From Clostridia bacterium (GTDB lineage Bacteria; Bacillota_A; Clostridia; Oscillospirales; CAG-272): 43,559 bases of DNA. The notes below the pieces were generated by a model, which saw only the letters and a list, made by a program, of their open reading frames with translations, made no database searches and was not told where the DNA came from. Position 1 is the stretch's first letter; the number at the start of each line of letters is the position of its first letter. The position numbers and the translations under genes are program-made. Positions 32,918 to 40,509 of this stretch are shown piece by piece. The stretch lies in contig JAFTRQ010000095.1 of NCBI GenBank assembly GCA_017462125.1, forward strand, positions 1-43,559, read 5' to 3'.

Positions 32918-32976
32918 CAGAAAAGAGAGAGTTTTGCGGAATTCTGTTTCCGAATTACTCTCTCTTCTGTTTTTTG
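32918..32976. terminator. Strong hairpin terminator, dispersed copy 2
   Basis: It has the same outer stem as 202-258 (AAGAGAGAGT with ACTCTCTCTT) and T runs on both sides; the inner hairpin is GCGGAATTctgttTCCGAATT-like. It can end transcripts from both the lipoprotein and the DUF4129 side. Confidence 0.65.
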
Positions 32977-33065
32977 ATTTGTTAGTGGGTTGAGCGACAT
33001 TCCAAATCGTAGGGGAGGGGTCTCCCCTACACAGCTCATCTGAACGCTAAATCCCAATTTACACC

Positions 33066-33240
33066 CTACTTAATCTCCAATTCCTTCTTCAGCCTCTTGA
33101 TCTCCTCGGCGTCGGGGAGCTTACGCTCGTCGTAACGATAGCCGATATAAAGCCGGAAAAGCTCGCCCTCGGAGGGCGTTTTTTCTTGCTTCCCTTCGAT
33201 CTCGGAGGGGGTGTCGCTGGCGTAGATCAAGCGCCCTTCT
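33066..33240 (-). pseudogene. Frameshifted 3' part of the DUF4129-like gene
   Basis: In the frame one base away from the 33227-33691 gene, the sequence continues with ASDTPSEIEGKQEK, PSEGELFRLYIGYRYDERKL and ends at TAG (33066). This is the expected end of a DUF4129 domain (a short helical stretch after a TPSE motif). It has no start codon of its own with a ribosome site. A one-base indel near AAGAAGGGCGC (about 33230-33240), real or a sequencing error, would explain the split. Confidence 0.6.
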
Positions 33241-33691
33241 TCAGCTTGCCCGCGATCATCTGCCTGTAGAGATAGCGCATCCGCTCTCTTTCGCTCTGCA
33301 GATGCTTCCACTTCGGCGGCTTTGCCGTCTTTGCGGCGATCTCCTCTTCTCTTCCCGTCACGCGGTCAAAAATGACCATCGTTTTGCCGCCGAGCACGCT
33401 CTTGTTGCTCCGCTTGAAGCCAAGCCTCTCGGCAAACCGCTCAAAGAAGCGTTGCATCTTGGAAAACAGCCTCTGCATTCCTCTTGTCGCCGCCTGCCGC
33501 CACTTGTCGCGCCAGAGACTGCGCACAAGCCACACCGCTCCCGCGATGCAGACCGCAATGCCGATCAGCATAAAGGATTGCGTCAGCGTATCGGTTGGGC
33601 GATCCACCGTCCAATAATAGACGAGCGTTGCCGCCGTTGCCGCGAGGATGAAAAGCAATATCTCGCGCCAATAATTCTTGATAAATTTCAT
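33227..33691 (-). CDS. DUF4129-like membrane protein, apparently frameshifted
   Basis: This 154-residue product has two transmembrane segments (about 9-28 and 39-58), a basic amphipathic region (about 60-100) and a C-terminal RMRYLYRQMIAGKLKKG that starts the DUF4129 domain, then stops early. The missing part lies in the next frame (33066-33240). DUF4129 proteins usually follow MoxR and DUF58 genes, exactly as here, but are commonly fused to or followed by a transglutaminase, absent here. The start at 33691 is 14 nt after the DUF58 stop, after GGGGGC. A functional full-length product of about 208 residues is possible if the indel is an artefact. Confidence 0.6.
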   Translation of the reverse strand: MKFIKNYWREILLFILAATAATLVYYWTVDRPTDTLTQSFMLIGIAVCIAGAVWLVRSLWRDKWRQAATRGMQRLFSKMQRFFERFAERLGFKRSNKSVLGGKTMVIFDRVTGREEEIAAKTAKPPKWKHLQSERERMRYLYRQMIAGKLKKGA

Positions 33692-33705
33692 ATTTTCGCC
33701 CCCTG

Positions 33706-34815
33706 TTATGTCAAATTCACTACGCTGACGCTCTTTCCAACGCGCTGAAGCGCGCGTATCAGCTCTGCATTTTTGCTGTCAACGTAAGGGGTAATGTAAT
33801 AAATATCGGTCTCGGGGGGCAGCTCAACCGCCTCGCGGAGCAAGGAATTCATCGAATAATCCCGCCTTGCGTAAGCCGAGATCTGCGAAAAGCACTCCAA
33901 TATCTTTTTCGTGTGCAGATTGCCCGTGCTGCAAGGGATACTGACGAAGCGCGATTGCTCGGTGGCGCAGTTTGCCGCAAATCCGACTCTGCCGCCGTAG
34001 ATCTGCGCCTGACAGAACAGGTGGCAGGCACAGCGCAGGCCGTTTTCCAGCATCTCGCTGTATTTTTCGAAGTTTTCCGCGCCTCCGTAATCGGTGAGGT
34101 CGAGATAGATCATGGTGTCAAAATTGCGCGAGCTTTCGTAGAAATTGCACATCAGCTGACGCACACCGCCCGAAAAAGAGCGCACCGAGGCCTTGAAATT
34201 GACCTGTCGCATAGAATCTCCGGGTATGTAGCGGCGGATGCCCGAGAAAAAGAAGGGATCCTCCACGTACTTGCGGTTGGCAATGGCATCTCCCGCGATC
34301 TTGATCTCCTCCGACAGATCCACGTCGGCAAAATACTTGTCGGGATAGACGAAAACGTCGATGGGAACGTCAAAAACAAACTCGTTTTTGAGATAGGTCA
34401 AGCTTGCATTGTGCAGCTTGTAATGATCGCGCTTATTAGAGGTGACCTCGTGTATCCTCTGCACCGTTGAGCAGGGCGGAATGTGGAAAATGCTGGTGGA
34501 TTTGGTGTATTCCGAGCATTTCACGCCGTCCACCGTTAAGCCCGAGGGCACGAAAAAGTCCATTTCCACGAAAAAGAGCGGAAAGAGCGTTGGATTGTGC
34601 AAAACCTCGGTCATAGTGAAGCTCTCGCCCGCAAAGACGCCGTCGGTGGAAAAGTACCGCGTGTATTCGATGCGCCCAAGCGCCCGAAGCTTCAGCTTGC
34701 GGTAGAGCGTCAGCAAAAGATAGATGCCGACGATGACGGCAAGGGTGATCCACGGCCAGGGCTTTGACAGCACGCGGCGAACCGTGTCGCCAAGATTGTT
34801 TATAAAATCAAGCAT
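33706..34815 (-). CDS. DUF58 domain protein
   Basis: This 369-residue protein has an N-terminal membrane segment (about 18-37) and a DUF58 domain with the signature IRRYIPGDSMRQVNFKASVR (about 195-214) and later YLDLTDYGG and YITPYVDSKN, the von Willebrand A-like part. DUF58 proteins pair with MoxR ATPases in chaperone-like complexes that mature or insert metal into extracellular or membrane proteins. It starts 3 nt after the MoxR stop, which is typical operon spacing. Confidence 0.85.
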   Translation of the reverse strand: MLDFINNLGDTVRRVLSKPWPWITLAVIVGIYLLLTLYRKLKLRALGRIEYTRYFSTDGVFAGESFTMTEVLHNPTLFPLFFVEMDFFVPSGLTVDGVKCSEYTKSTSIFHIPPCSTVQRIHEVTSNKRDHYKLHNASLTYLKNEFVFDVPIDVFVYPDKYFADVDLSEEIKIAGDAIANRKYVEDPFFFSGIRRYIPGDSMRQVNFKASVRSFSGGVRQLMCNFYESSRNFDTMIYLDLTDYGGAENFEKYSEMLENGLRCACHLFCQAQIYGGRVGFAANCATEQSRFVSIPCSTGNLHTKKILECFSQISAYARRDYSMNSLLREAVELPPETDIYYITPYVDSKNAELIRALQRVGKSVSVVNLT

Positions 34816-34818
34816 ATC

Positions 34819-35787
34819 TTATGCCTTTCGCGCAAAGCTGTTCTGCTCGCTGGGCACGGGAAGCTTTTCGAGAAGACCCGAGATCAGCTCCTCGCCAAGG
34901 TTTCCGCGGTGGAAGAAGTTGTTGTTGAACACGATACGGTGCGACAGCGTGGGGAGGGATGCGCGCTTCACGTCGTCGGGCAGTACGTGGTCGCGACCCG
35001 AGATCGCCGCAAAGCCCTGCGCCACGCGCACAAGCGCGATCATCGCACGGGGGCTGGCACCGAGGATCACTTCGCTTCCCTTTCTCGTCGCCTCGCAGAT
35101 CGACGCGGCATAGGACAGGATGTCGTCGTGCACGTAGACCTCGGCAAGCTCGCGTCTTGCGGCAAGCACGGTCTCCTTGTCGATTGCCTCGCCCGTCTCT
35201 TCGGTACGCGCTCCCGCAAGCTTGCGGCGCAGGATCTCCACGCTCTCGCTGTGGGAGGGGTAGCCCATACTTGTCTTGATCAGGAAACGGTCGAGCTGTG
35301 CCTCGGGGAGATCGAAGGTGCCCTTGGTCTCAACGGGGTTCTGCGTGGCGATGACCATAAAGGGCTCGTCAAGGGCGTAGGTCACACCGTCCACGGTGAC
35401 CTGATGCTCCTCCATGGATTCAAGCAGACCCGATTGGGTCTTGGGCATTGCGCGGTTGATCTCGTCGGCAAGCAGGATATTGGTGAACACGGGACCCTTG
35501 ACGAAGCGGAATTCATTCTGCTTCATATCAAAGAAATTGACGCCCACAAGGTCACCGGGGAGCATATCGGGAACGCACTGCACTCTTTTGTAGTCAAGAG
35601 ACAGCGACTGCGCAAAGGTTTTGGAAAGCACGGTCTTGCCCGTACCGGGAACGTCGTCGATCAGCATATGACCGCCGCAAAGCAGCGAGATCACCGCAAG
35701 CTCTGCTACGTTTTCTTTTCCGACAATGACCTTGCCAACGCTGGTCATTACGCTGTCGTATACTTTTTTGATGTTTTCGAGGCTCAT
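34819..35787 (-). CDS. MoxR-family AAA+ ATPase
   Basis: This 322-residue protein is of usual MoxR length. Walker A is VPGTGKT (46-52), Walker B ILLADEIN (D108, E109), with MPKTQSGLLESMEEHQVTVDG and IATQNPVETKGTFDLPEAQLDRF in two consecutive canonical blocks, plus GASPRA (sensor 2 region). It acts in the cytoplasm as a hexamer. The start follows AGGATAAAAGA. Its promoter lies about 320 nt upstream, so the message carries a micro-hairpin array in its leader. Confidence 0.9.
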   Translation of the reverse strand: MSLENIKKVYDSVMTSVGKVIVGKENVAELAVISLLCGGHMLIDDVPGTGKTVLSKTFAQSLSLDYKRVQCVPDMLPGDLVGVNFFDMKQNEFRFVKGPVFTNILLADEINRAMPKTQSGLLESMEEHQVTVDGVTYALDEPFMVIATQNPVETKGTFDLPEAQLDRFLIKTSMGYPSHSESVEILRRKLAGARTEETGEAIDKETVLAARRELAEVYVHDDILSYAASICEATRKGSEVILGASPRAMIALVRVAQGFAAISGRDHVLPDDVKRASLPTLSHRIVFNNNFFHRGNLGEELISGLLEKLPVPSEQNSFARKA

Positions 35788-35844
35788 TCTTTTATCCTGC
35801 CTTTGTTTATAATATTTGTTTTTATGGTAAAAAATTGGGATTTA

Positions 35845-36052
35845 GCGGTGCGAAGCACCGCAGTTATATTCGCCTGTGGCAAGTGGTATTGCCTAAGGCA
35901 GTGGTATTCGTCTGCGACGAGTGATATTTGCTACGCAAGTTAAGGAGGCGAATATAATACCACTGTTGCGAAGCAACAATATCACTTCCCGCAAGGGAAA
36001 TATCACTGTCGCATAAGCGACAATATCACTCCGCCGCAGGTGGAATAACACT
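35845..36052. repeat. Micro-hairpin array, copy 3
   Basis: It begins with GCGGTG-cgaag-CACCGC. The left half has palindromes GCC-tgt-GGC, GCC-taa-GGC, CGTC-tgc-GACG and TGC-tac-GCA separated by AGTTATATT, AGTGGTATT or AGTGATATT. The right half has TGTTGC-gaa-GCAACA, TCCC-gcaa-GGGA, TGTCGC-ataa-GCGACA and CCGCC-gca-GGTGG separated by AATACCACT, AATATCACT or AATAACACT. Left and right separators are reverse complements, so the array can fold on itself as a stem with side hairpins. Confidence 0.8.
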
Positions 36053-36104
36053 CCTTCAAACCACCTACAAATCAAAATCCCAAACAATCAACTTTACACT
36101 CTAA

Positions 36105-36133
36105 ATTTTAACACAGATTCGCTCAAATGTCAA
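36105..36133 (-). promoter_or_regulatory. Promoter of MoxR-DUF58-DUF4129 operon
   Basis: On the minus strand TTGACA, 17 nt, TAAAAT. Transcription from here crosses the array at 35845-36052 before the MoxR start. Confidence 0.65.
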
Positions 36134-36143
36134 TGTATTGCAT

Positions 36144-36164
36144 AAAAAAAGGAGGTTGTCCTCC
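36144..36164 (-). terminator. Hairpin terminator, minus strand
   Basis: On the minus strand GGAGG-acaa-CCTCC is followed by TTTTTTT. It probably ends the SLOG gene transcript before the MoxR promoter. Confidence 0.5.
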
Positions 36165-36212
36165 ATTTCTTTATGATTTGCCGTTTTGGTAAGCTTAGCG
36201 GTGGGTTAATGA

Positions 36213-36306
36213 GTAGGGCGGGGCGCACTAGCGGAGTCTGTGCAATGCTCCCGCCGCATTGTCAATCCAAATCATTCGTCACGGCGGGAGTAAACCCCCG
36301 CCCTAC
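36213..36306. repeat. GC-rich dispersed palindromic repeat, copy 1
   Basis: GTAGGGCGGGG at one end pairs with CCCCGCCCTAC at the other. The inner part has CTCCCGCCG...CGGCGGGAG. The same element, other strand, appears at 43502-43559 with CCCGCCGTGACGAA and CGGCGGGAG shared. Confidence 0.65.
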
Positions 36307-36372
36307 GGATTTGAACATTCGCAAATCGGTTGCCGTATTTTGTAAAAAAAGCGACTTTGGCCTTTTTAATAA

Positions 36373-36702
36373 TCATATCCGAACAAGTGTAATCGGCTTG
36401 TTCTTTTTTTTCGCATATTTCAAGGTATACTGCGCGCCTTTCGAGCGACCGTCCCAAATAATAATCACCGCATCAGCCATATCCACCATCATTTCGTTAC
36501 GCTTGATCGGTGCAGTGCGCCCGTAAAGATCATACCGCGGACGTATGATATATTTGGAAAGGCGGTGCTCATCGGCATACTTCTCCGCCAAGCTGTCTAT
36601 CCCACGCGCGCCACCGCTGATAATCGTATCAACCTCCGCCCCGATATACTCCGACAAATCAAAGCTCGTAATACTCCGCGAGCCTGCGATAAGCAATTTC
36701 AT
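36373..36702 (-). CDS. SLOG-domain (DUF2493/YspA-like) protein
   Basis: This 109-residue single-domain protein starts with LLIAGSRSITSF and has ISGGARGIDSLAEKYA and DAVIIIWDGRSKGAQYTLKYA, the standard SLOG nucleotide-binding pattern. SLOG proteins bind nucleotide-derived ligands and are often linked to phage defence or stress signalling; stand-alone members are not well understood. It is divergent from a small XRE regulator, with overlapping promoters, so the two are probably controlled together. Confidence 0.8.
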   Translation of the reverse strand: MKLLIAGSRSITSFDLSEYIGAEVDTIISGGARGIDSLAEKYADEHRLSKYIIRPRYDLYGRTAPIKRNEMMVDMADAVIIIWDGRSKGAQYTLKYAKKKNKPITLVRI

Positions 36703-36724
36703 TGTATGTCCCCCTTATCATCAA

Positions 36725-36777
36725 TATATACTTATATAAGTATATACCTAATCAGAGAAATTGTCAATTAGGTATAT
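36725..36777. promoter_or_regulatory. Overlapping divergent promoters with two palindromes
   Basis: Minus strand: TTGACA (36762-36767), 17 nt, TATACT (36739-36744). Plus strand: TTGTCA (36761-36766), 17 nt, TAAAAT (36784-36789). The two -35 boxes overlap on opposite strands. A perfect 22-nt palindrome (36725-36746, centre CTTATATAAG) covers the minus -10 box, and an 11-bp inverted repeat ATATACCTAAT (36742-36752) / ATTAGGTATAT (36767-36777) frames the shared -35. The XRE protein is the likely binder. Confidence 0.7.
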
Positions 36778-36811
36778 CTCCGATAAAATATATATTAAAG
36801 GGGGGATATTC

Positions 36812-37033
36812 ATGGTAAGATTAACGATTGATAAGTATTTAAACAAGTGCGGCATCACACGCTACGAGTTAGCCAAGCGCACCGAGATTAAATTTCAAAC
36901 CATAGACCGCTATTATAAAAACCGAGTCGTACGCTATGATTGCTACATTTTAGACCGCATTTGCGCCGCTTTGGAATGTAATATTTGCGACATTATCGAA
37001 TACGTGAAGGATGATGAAGCTCAAAATCCTTGA
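36812..37033 (+). CDS. XRE/Cro-type helix-turn-helix regulator
   Basis: This 73-residue protein is a single HTH domain: TRYELAKRTEIKFQTIDRYY (about 14-33) is the HTH, and LDRICAALECNICDIIEYV the conserved last helices, as in HTH_26 family members. The start at 36812 follows AAAGGGGGGA; the earlier ATG at 36761 would lie inside the promoter. It is divergent from the SLOG gene and followed by a terminator, so it is monocistronic. Confidence 0.8.
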   Translation: MVRLTIDKYLNKCGITRYELAKRTEIKFQTIDRYYKNRVVRYDCYILDRICAALECNICDIIEYVKDDEAQNP

Positions 37034-37050
37034 CGAGTCAGATCATATAA

Positions 37051-37086
37051 AAAACGATATGGATTTTTGCTCCATATCGTTTTTTC
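37051..37086. terminator. Bidirectional terminator
   Basis: AAAACGATATGGA, loop tttttgc, TCCATATCGTTTTTT. It serves the XRE gene and the convergent membrane-protein gene, whose stop lies at its edge. Confidence 0.85.
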
Positions 37087-37629
37087 TTATTTCCACCTTC
37101 CAAGCTCTTCCCTCTTCTTCTGCTCCTCAAGCTCTTTTTTCTGCTTTTCGTACTCCTTGTCCATCATCTTCATATCGTCGTGAAGCTCTTTGATGTTGAG
37201 AAAAATCGCAATTGCACTTCCGATGATCGTGGGGATGAGAAACAGGGCGATGCTTGCCCATTTTGTAGCGATGGGGAAAAAGAAGATGAAAGGGATCGCA
37301 AATGCGCCGCTGATGAGAAAGGTATATCCCACCGCCATGCGCTCCTTGCCGCTGTGGGCAGTCTTATAGGAGTCAACGACCTCAAGCTTACCCTCGCCGC
37401 GTGTGTCCTTTTTGTATTTGAAATCCACGTTTGAAAGTAGCCTGACCTTGCCACCGTAAAAGTACGCGATCTCCTTGATGAGAAGGATGCCGAGGATGAC
37501 GTGCACAAGGCATACCGCCGCGGGAATCAGAGAATCGACAACAATATTCAATTGTTCCTTCAGCATCAGCGCGCACATTCCCGTTATAACGGCAACGGCG
37601 GCGTAGATCATAAAAATCAGTTTTTTCAT
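37087..37629 (-). CDS. Membrane protein with C-terminal coiled coil, possibly leaderless
   Basis: This 180-residue protein has four hydrophobic segments (about 4-24, 35-55, 98-120, 122-143) and a Lys/Glu-rich C-terminal coiled coil (about 150-178). I do not recognise a family. The start at 37629 has no ribosome site. TATAAT on the minus strand (37639-37644) ends only 9 nt before the ATG, so the message may be leaderless or have a 1-3 nt leader. The in-frame TTG at 37659 lies in the promoter and is rejected. Confidence 0.6.
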   Translation of the reverse strand: MKKLIFMIYAAVAVITGMCALMLKEQLNIVVDSLIPAAVCLVHVILGILLIKEIAYFYGGKVRLLSNVDFKYKKDTRGEGKLEVVDSYKTAHSGKERMAVGYTFLISGAFAIPFIFFFPIATKWASIALFLIPTIIGSAIAIFLNIKELHDDMKMMDKEYEKQKKELEEQKKREELGRWK

Positions 37630-37989
37630 TTTGTGTTTATTATACAGCAGTGGGGGCAATTTGACACGTTATATGATAGGGAGGAACCCCCCACTTGTGC
37701 GGTTCCTCCCTCTTTCGGCTTTGCCGAAATTCACCCTCTTCTGTGGCGCTTTCTAACGGTAAGGAATTTCGCGCCTTGCGAGGCGCGACTCAGGGCTCTG
37801 CCCTAAGAACCCGCAAGCCTTTAAAAAGGCTTGAGCGAAACCTTCAAAAAGACATCGCCGTGACGTACCGCCAAATCGCAATTTATTATCTCATTCAAAG
37901 GTTTTGAAAGAGGCAGGGGGAGCGCGAGGGGGTGGAGAAAAGCTTTTTCAAAAGTTTTCTCTGCCCCCTCGCAAACCATATATTACATA
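37630..37989. other. 360-base hairpin-rich gap
   Basis: No gene is supported. After the promoter of the minus-strand gene, small palindromes follow one another: GGAACCcccc...GGTTCC (about 37682-37706), GCGCCttgcGAGGCGC, AGGGCtctGCCCT, AAGCCTTTaaAAAGGCTT, then GCGAGGGGG...CCCCCTCGC (37924-37972). This looks like a composite dispersed repeat. The last hairpin may end the SPFH transcript. Confidence 0.5.
37924..37972 (-). terminator. Large inverted repeat after the SPFH gene
   Basis: GCGAGGGGG (37924-37932) pairs with CCCCCTCGC (37964-37972), with an inner GGAGAAAAGC/GTTTTCTC pair. It lies 17 nt after the SPFH stop but lacks a clear T run. Confidence 0.4.
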
Positions 37990-38919
37990 TTACTTCTCTT
38001 CCGCAATTCCCTTAACGGACGCAACAAGGCCTGCCACGTTCTGAATCTCGGAGGGGATAATGATCTTTGTTGCCTGGCCGTTTGCAACCTTTTCAAGAGA
38101 CTCAAGGCTCTTGAGGGCAACCACACCCTCGCCGGGGTTGGCTTCATTGATCATCTTGATACCGTCGGCGGTTGCCTGCTGGATCTTGAGGATCGCCTCT
38201 GCTTCACCCTCCGCCTTCAGCACCTGAGACTGCTTTTCAGCCTCCGCGCGGAGAATGCGGGACTGCTTCTCTGCCTCCGCGTCAAGGATCTGCGACTGCT
38301 TACGACCCTCTGCAAGCAGGATCGCGGAGTTCTTTTCACCCTCTGCTCTGAGGATCGATTCACGTCTTTCACGCTCTGCCTTCATCTGCTTTTCCATCGC
38401 GTCCTGAATTTCCTTGGGAGGAATGATATTCTTCAGCTCAACACGGCTGACCTTGATACCCCAAGGGTCGGTTGCCTCGTCGAGGATCGCGCGCATCTTT
38501 GCGTTGATGATATCACGGGAGGTGAGCGTTTCGTCAAGCTCCATATCACCGATGATGTTACGGAGCGTTGTGGAGGTCAGGTTTTCGATCGCGGTCATAG
38601 GGGTTGCGTGACCGTAGGAATAGAGCTTGGGGTCTGTGATCATATAGAAAACAACGGTATCGATCTGCATTCTGACGTTATCCTTTGTGATAACCGGCTG
38701 CGGAGCGCCGTCGAGCACCTGCTCCATCTTATTGATCTTCTTCGCGATCTTATCGATGAAGGGGAGCTTGAAGTGAAGTCCCGTGCCCCAAGTGGTGTGA
38801 TATGCGCCGAGGCGCTCGATAACGTACGCTCTTGCCTGAGGTACGACGTGGATGTTGGAGATGATCAGCAATACGACAACGACTGCAATTCCGATCAAAA
38901 TAATTTCAAGAGGTCCCAT
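37990..38919 (-). CDS. SPFH/Band 7 membrane protein (stomatin/QmcA type)
   Basis: This 309-residue protein has an N-terminal membrane segment (about 5-22), a Band 7 domain (about 25-180, with VIERLGAYHTTWGTGLHFKLP and RVELKNIIPP, given in parts) and a long Ala/Glu/Lys coiled coil (about 180-250) of repeated AEGEKQSQIL-type units. SPFH proteins form oligomeric rings that organise membrane microdomains. It is paired with an NfeD gene 33 nt upstream on the same strand, the classic bacterial combination. Confidence 0.9.
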   Translation of the reverse strand: MGPLEIILIGIAVVVVLLIISNIHVVPQARAYVIERLGAYHTTWGTGLHFKLPFIDKIAKKINKMEQVLDGAPQPVITKDNVRMQIDTVVFYMITDPKLYSYGHATPMTAIENLTSTTLRNIIGDMELDETLTSRDIINAKMRAILDEATDPWGIKVSRVELKNIIPPKEIQDAMEKQMKAERERRESILRAEGEKNSAILLAEGRKQSQILDAEAEKQSRILRAEAEKQSQVLKAEGEAEAILKIQQATADGIKMINEANPGEGVVALKSLESLEKVANGQATKIIIPSEIQNVAGLVASVKGIAEEK

Positions 38920-38952
38920 AGTTTCAATCCTTTCTTAAATACAAGTTTTTCG

Positions 38953-39405
38953 TCAAGACTTCTTCCGTCTGCATATCAGCTTGACACCCGATATACTCTC
39001 TACAGTCACAAATTCACCCGCTACAGCGGTCTCGCTGTCCACAGCCATGCGTGCGCTCCAGACCTTACCGTCGATCTTGACAGCGCCCGTCATATCGGAG
39101 TTTACGATATCCTCCTCAACACGCGCCAATCGACCGATCAGAAGATCGGTATCGGTCTTTGACCTGCCAACGTTCTTCAGCAGCATTCTTCTGAAGAATT
39201 TGAACGCCAGCACCATCAAAACGGCAGACAGCACCACGAACACCGTCCACTGAATCCACTCCTGCACCCCAAAAAGCGACAGCAAAAGCGAGATCAGCGC
39301 GCCGGGCATAAACCATATCGCAACCAGCTCCGCGGTTTGCGATTCGACGATCAGCGCGGTAACGAATATGACCGCCCACGTGATTGTCATTACGTAATCT
39401 CCCAT
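38953..39405 (-). CDS. NfeD-family membrane protein
   Basis: This 150-residue protein has three membrane segments (about 6-26, 28-48 and 52-74) and a C-terminal OB-fold (about 85-150, LIGRLARVEEDI, GAVKIDGKVWSA). This is the short NfeD form, which lacks a ClpP-like protease domain. It is co-transcribed with, and thought to act with, SPFH proteins. AGGAAGG precedes the ATG at 39405; the ATG at 39390 is an alternative. Confidence 0.85.
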   Translation of the reverse strand: MGDYVMTITWAVIFVTALIVESQTAELVAIWFMPGALISLLLSLFGVQEWIQWTVFVVLSAVLMVLAFKFFRRMLLKNVGRSKTDTDLLIGRLARVEEDIVNSDMTGAVKIDGKVWSARMAVDSETAVAGEFVTVESISGVKLICRRKKS

Positions 39406-39482
39406 TGATCAAACCTTCCTTTCATCCATTGTGATCCGAGAAGCGACGACCTATTCCTCGCCTTTTCTCTTATCTTGTCTTA

Positions 39483-39511
39483 ATTATACCACACGGTCAC
39501 GTGATTGTCAA
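39483..39511 (-). promoter_or_regulatory. Promoter of NfeD-SPFH operon
   Basis: On the minus strand TTGACA, 17 nt, TATAAT. The spacer contains TCACGTGA, a perfect 8-nt palindrome. Confidence 0.75.
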
Positions 39512-39606
39512 TAACATTCGTATAAAAATATTATACAAATCTGATCTTATGTTTTCGTACAGATTGCACAAAAAGGCATCTTTTCCCTTCACCGCCGTGC
39601 AATTCG

Positions 39607-40263
39607 TCAGTTTTTGAACACCACGTCAATGATATCCATGACCAAAAGCTCGCCCGTGCTGTCGTTGATCACGAAATACTGCGGGCGGGATGCGTCGGGC
39701 TCAACGGTGTCTCTGAAGCTGCCGTTATTCTCGTGGATCTTATACTCCACCTTCAGAACGTATTCGGTATACGTGCCGCCCGCTCCCTCCTTCTTGCTCT
39801 CGCTCTCCTTGGTTACGGTAATATCGTAGAGCTGCTGCTGCGTGAAGCTGTCAAAATGCCCCACGGATTCGTGAACAAGGCTGTTATAGGTATCGCTATC
39901 GCCCGCAATGATGGCATTCAAGAGCTCGTATATCAGCTTGAAGCCCTCGCCGTTCTGTCCTGAGGTCTCGTCATCCACGCCAACCGTCACTCCCGTTCTC
40001 GGGTCGTAAAGATAGATGGCACGGTCATACTTGAGGTATTCCTCATACTCCATAATGTCAAAGCCCTCCTCCTTGGTTTCCCAAAGCTTTTCGGGATCGA
40101 CGGGCGGGACCGTCTCGCGCTCAACCCCTCCGTTATCCAGAAGCCCGGGGATCGACGTGCAGATCAGCAGAAGCGCCAGCGCTCCCACAAAGGAGGCGAT
40201 GATAATGATCTTCGTTCTTTTGTGCTTTTCCGCGGGGGTCAACTCTTTTTTCTCTTTTTCCAT
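39607..40263 (-). CDS. Single-pass membrane protein of unknown function
   Basis: This 218-residue protein has a charged cytoplasmic start (KEKKELTPAEKHKR), one membrane segment (about 18-39) and an extracytoplasmic part (about 45-218). The last 100 residues (SFTQQQLYDITVTKE, TYTEYVLKVEYKIHENNGSF, VINDSTGELLVMDI) look like an NTF2-like or alpha/beta fold with a strand-rich end. I do not recognise a family. AAGGA precedes the start. It has its own promoter and no operon partner. Confidence 0.6.
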   Translation of the reverse strand: MEKEKKELTPAEKHKRTKIIIIASFVGALALLLICTSIPGLLDNGGVERETVPPVDPEKLWETKEEGFDIMEYEEYLKYDRAIYLYDPRTGVTVGVDDETSGQNGEGFKLIYELLNAIIAGDSDTYNSLVHESVGHFDSFTQQQLYDITVTKESESKKEGAGGTYTEYVLKVEYKIHENNGSFRDTVEPDASRPQYFVINDSTGELLVMDIIDVVFKN

Positions 40264-40299
40264 AATTGCAATCCTTTTCAGTTTGATATCGTTAAATTC

Positions 40300-40328
40300 A
40301 TTATATCATAAATTCTTTTGTTTTGCAA
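40300..40328 (-). promoter_or_regulatory. Promoter of single-pass membrane protein gene
   Basis: On the minus strand TTGCAA, 17 nt, TATAAT. Confidence 0.75.
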
Positions 40329-40420
40329 CAAAAAATATCGTCATTATGTTAAATTATATTTCCCGACGCACGGCGATATTTTTACATAATAATGAAATGT
40401 GGAAAAAGTAAAAATTGTTA

Positions 40421-40456
40421 TTGTTTTCTTGAAAAAAGTGTGGTATAATTTATAAT
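40421..40456 (+). promoter_or_regulatory. Two overlapping promoters for the phosphomutase operon
   Basis: TTGTTT, 17 nt, TATAAT (40421-40449) and TTGAAA, 16 nt, TATAAT (40429-40456) overlap. Confidence 0.6.
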
Positions 40457-40509
40457 GTAATATTATTTTCAATTTTACCCATCCCCTTATGAAAGGAAAC
40501 CGCAACACT

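Larger units (their letters stand above)
32676..33065. other. 390-base gap between lipoprotein and DUF4129 genes
   Basis: This gap holds a micro-hairpin array (32708-32908) and a terminator-like hairpin (32918-32976). GTAGGGGA-ggggtc-TCCCCTAC (about 33010-33032) is one more small palindrome. No gene is supported. Confidence 0.6.
35788..36372. other. 585-base gap upstream of moxR-type operon
   Basis: No gene is supported. From left to right it holds a micro-hairpin array (35845-36052), the operon promoter (36105-36133), a hairpin terminator on the minus strand (36144-36164) and a GC-rich repeat (36213-36306). Confidence 0.6.

Noticed and set aside
33226..33245. Programmed -1 frameshift site
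   Set aside because: The junction AAGAAGGGCGC is not an X-XXY-YYZ heptamer in the reading frame, and no downstream pseudoknot is evident. An indel is simpler.
35845..36052. CRISPR array
   Set aside because: Separators are only 9 nt, change to the reverse complement at the centre, and the variable parts are self-complementary, unlike spacers. No cas gene is nearby.
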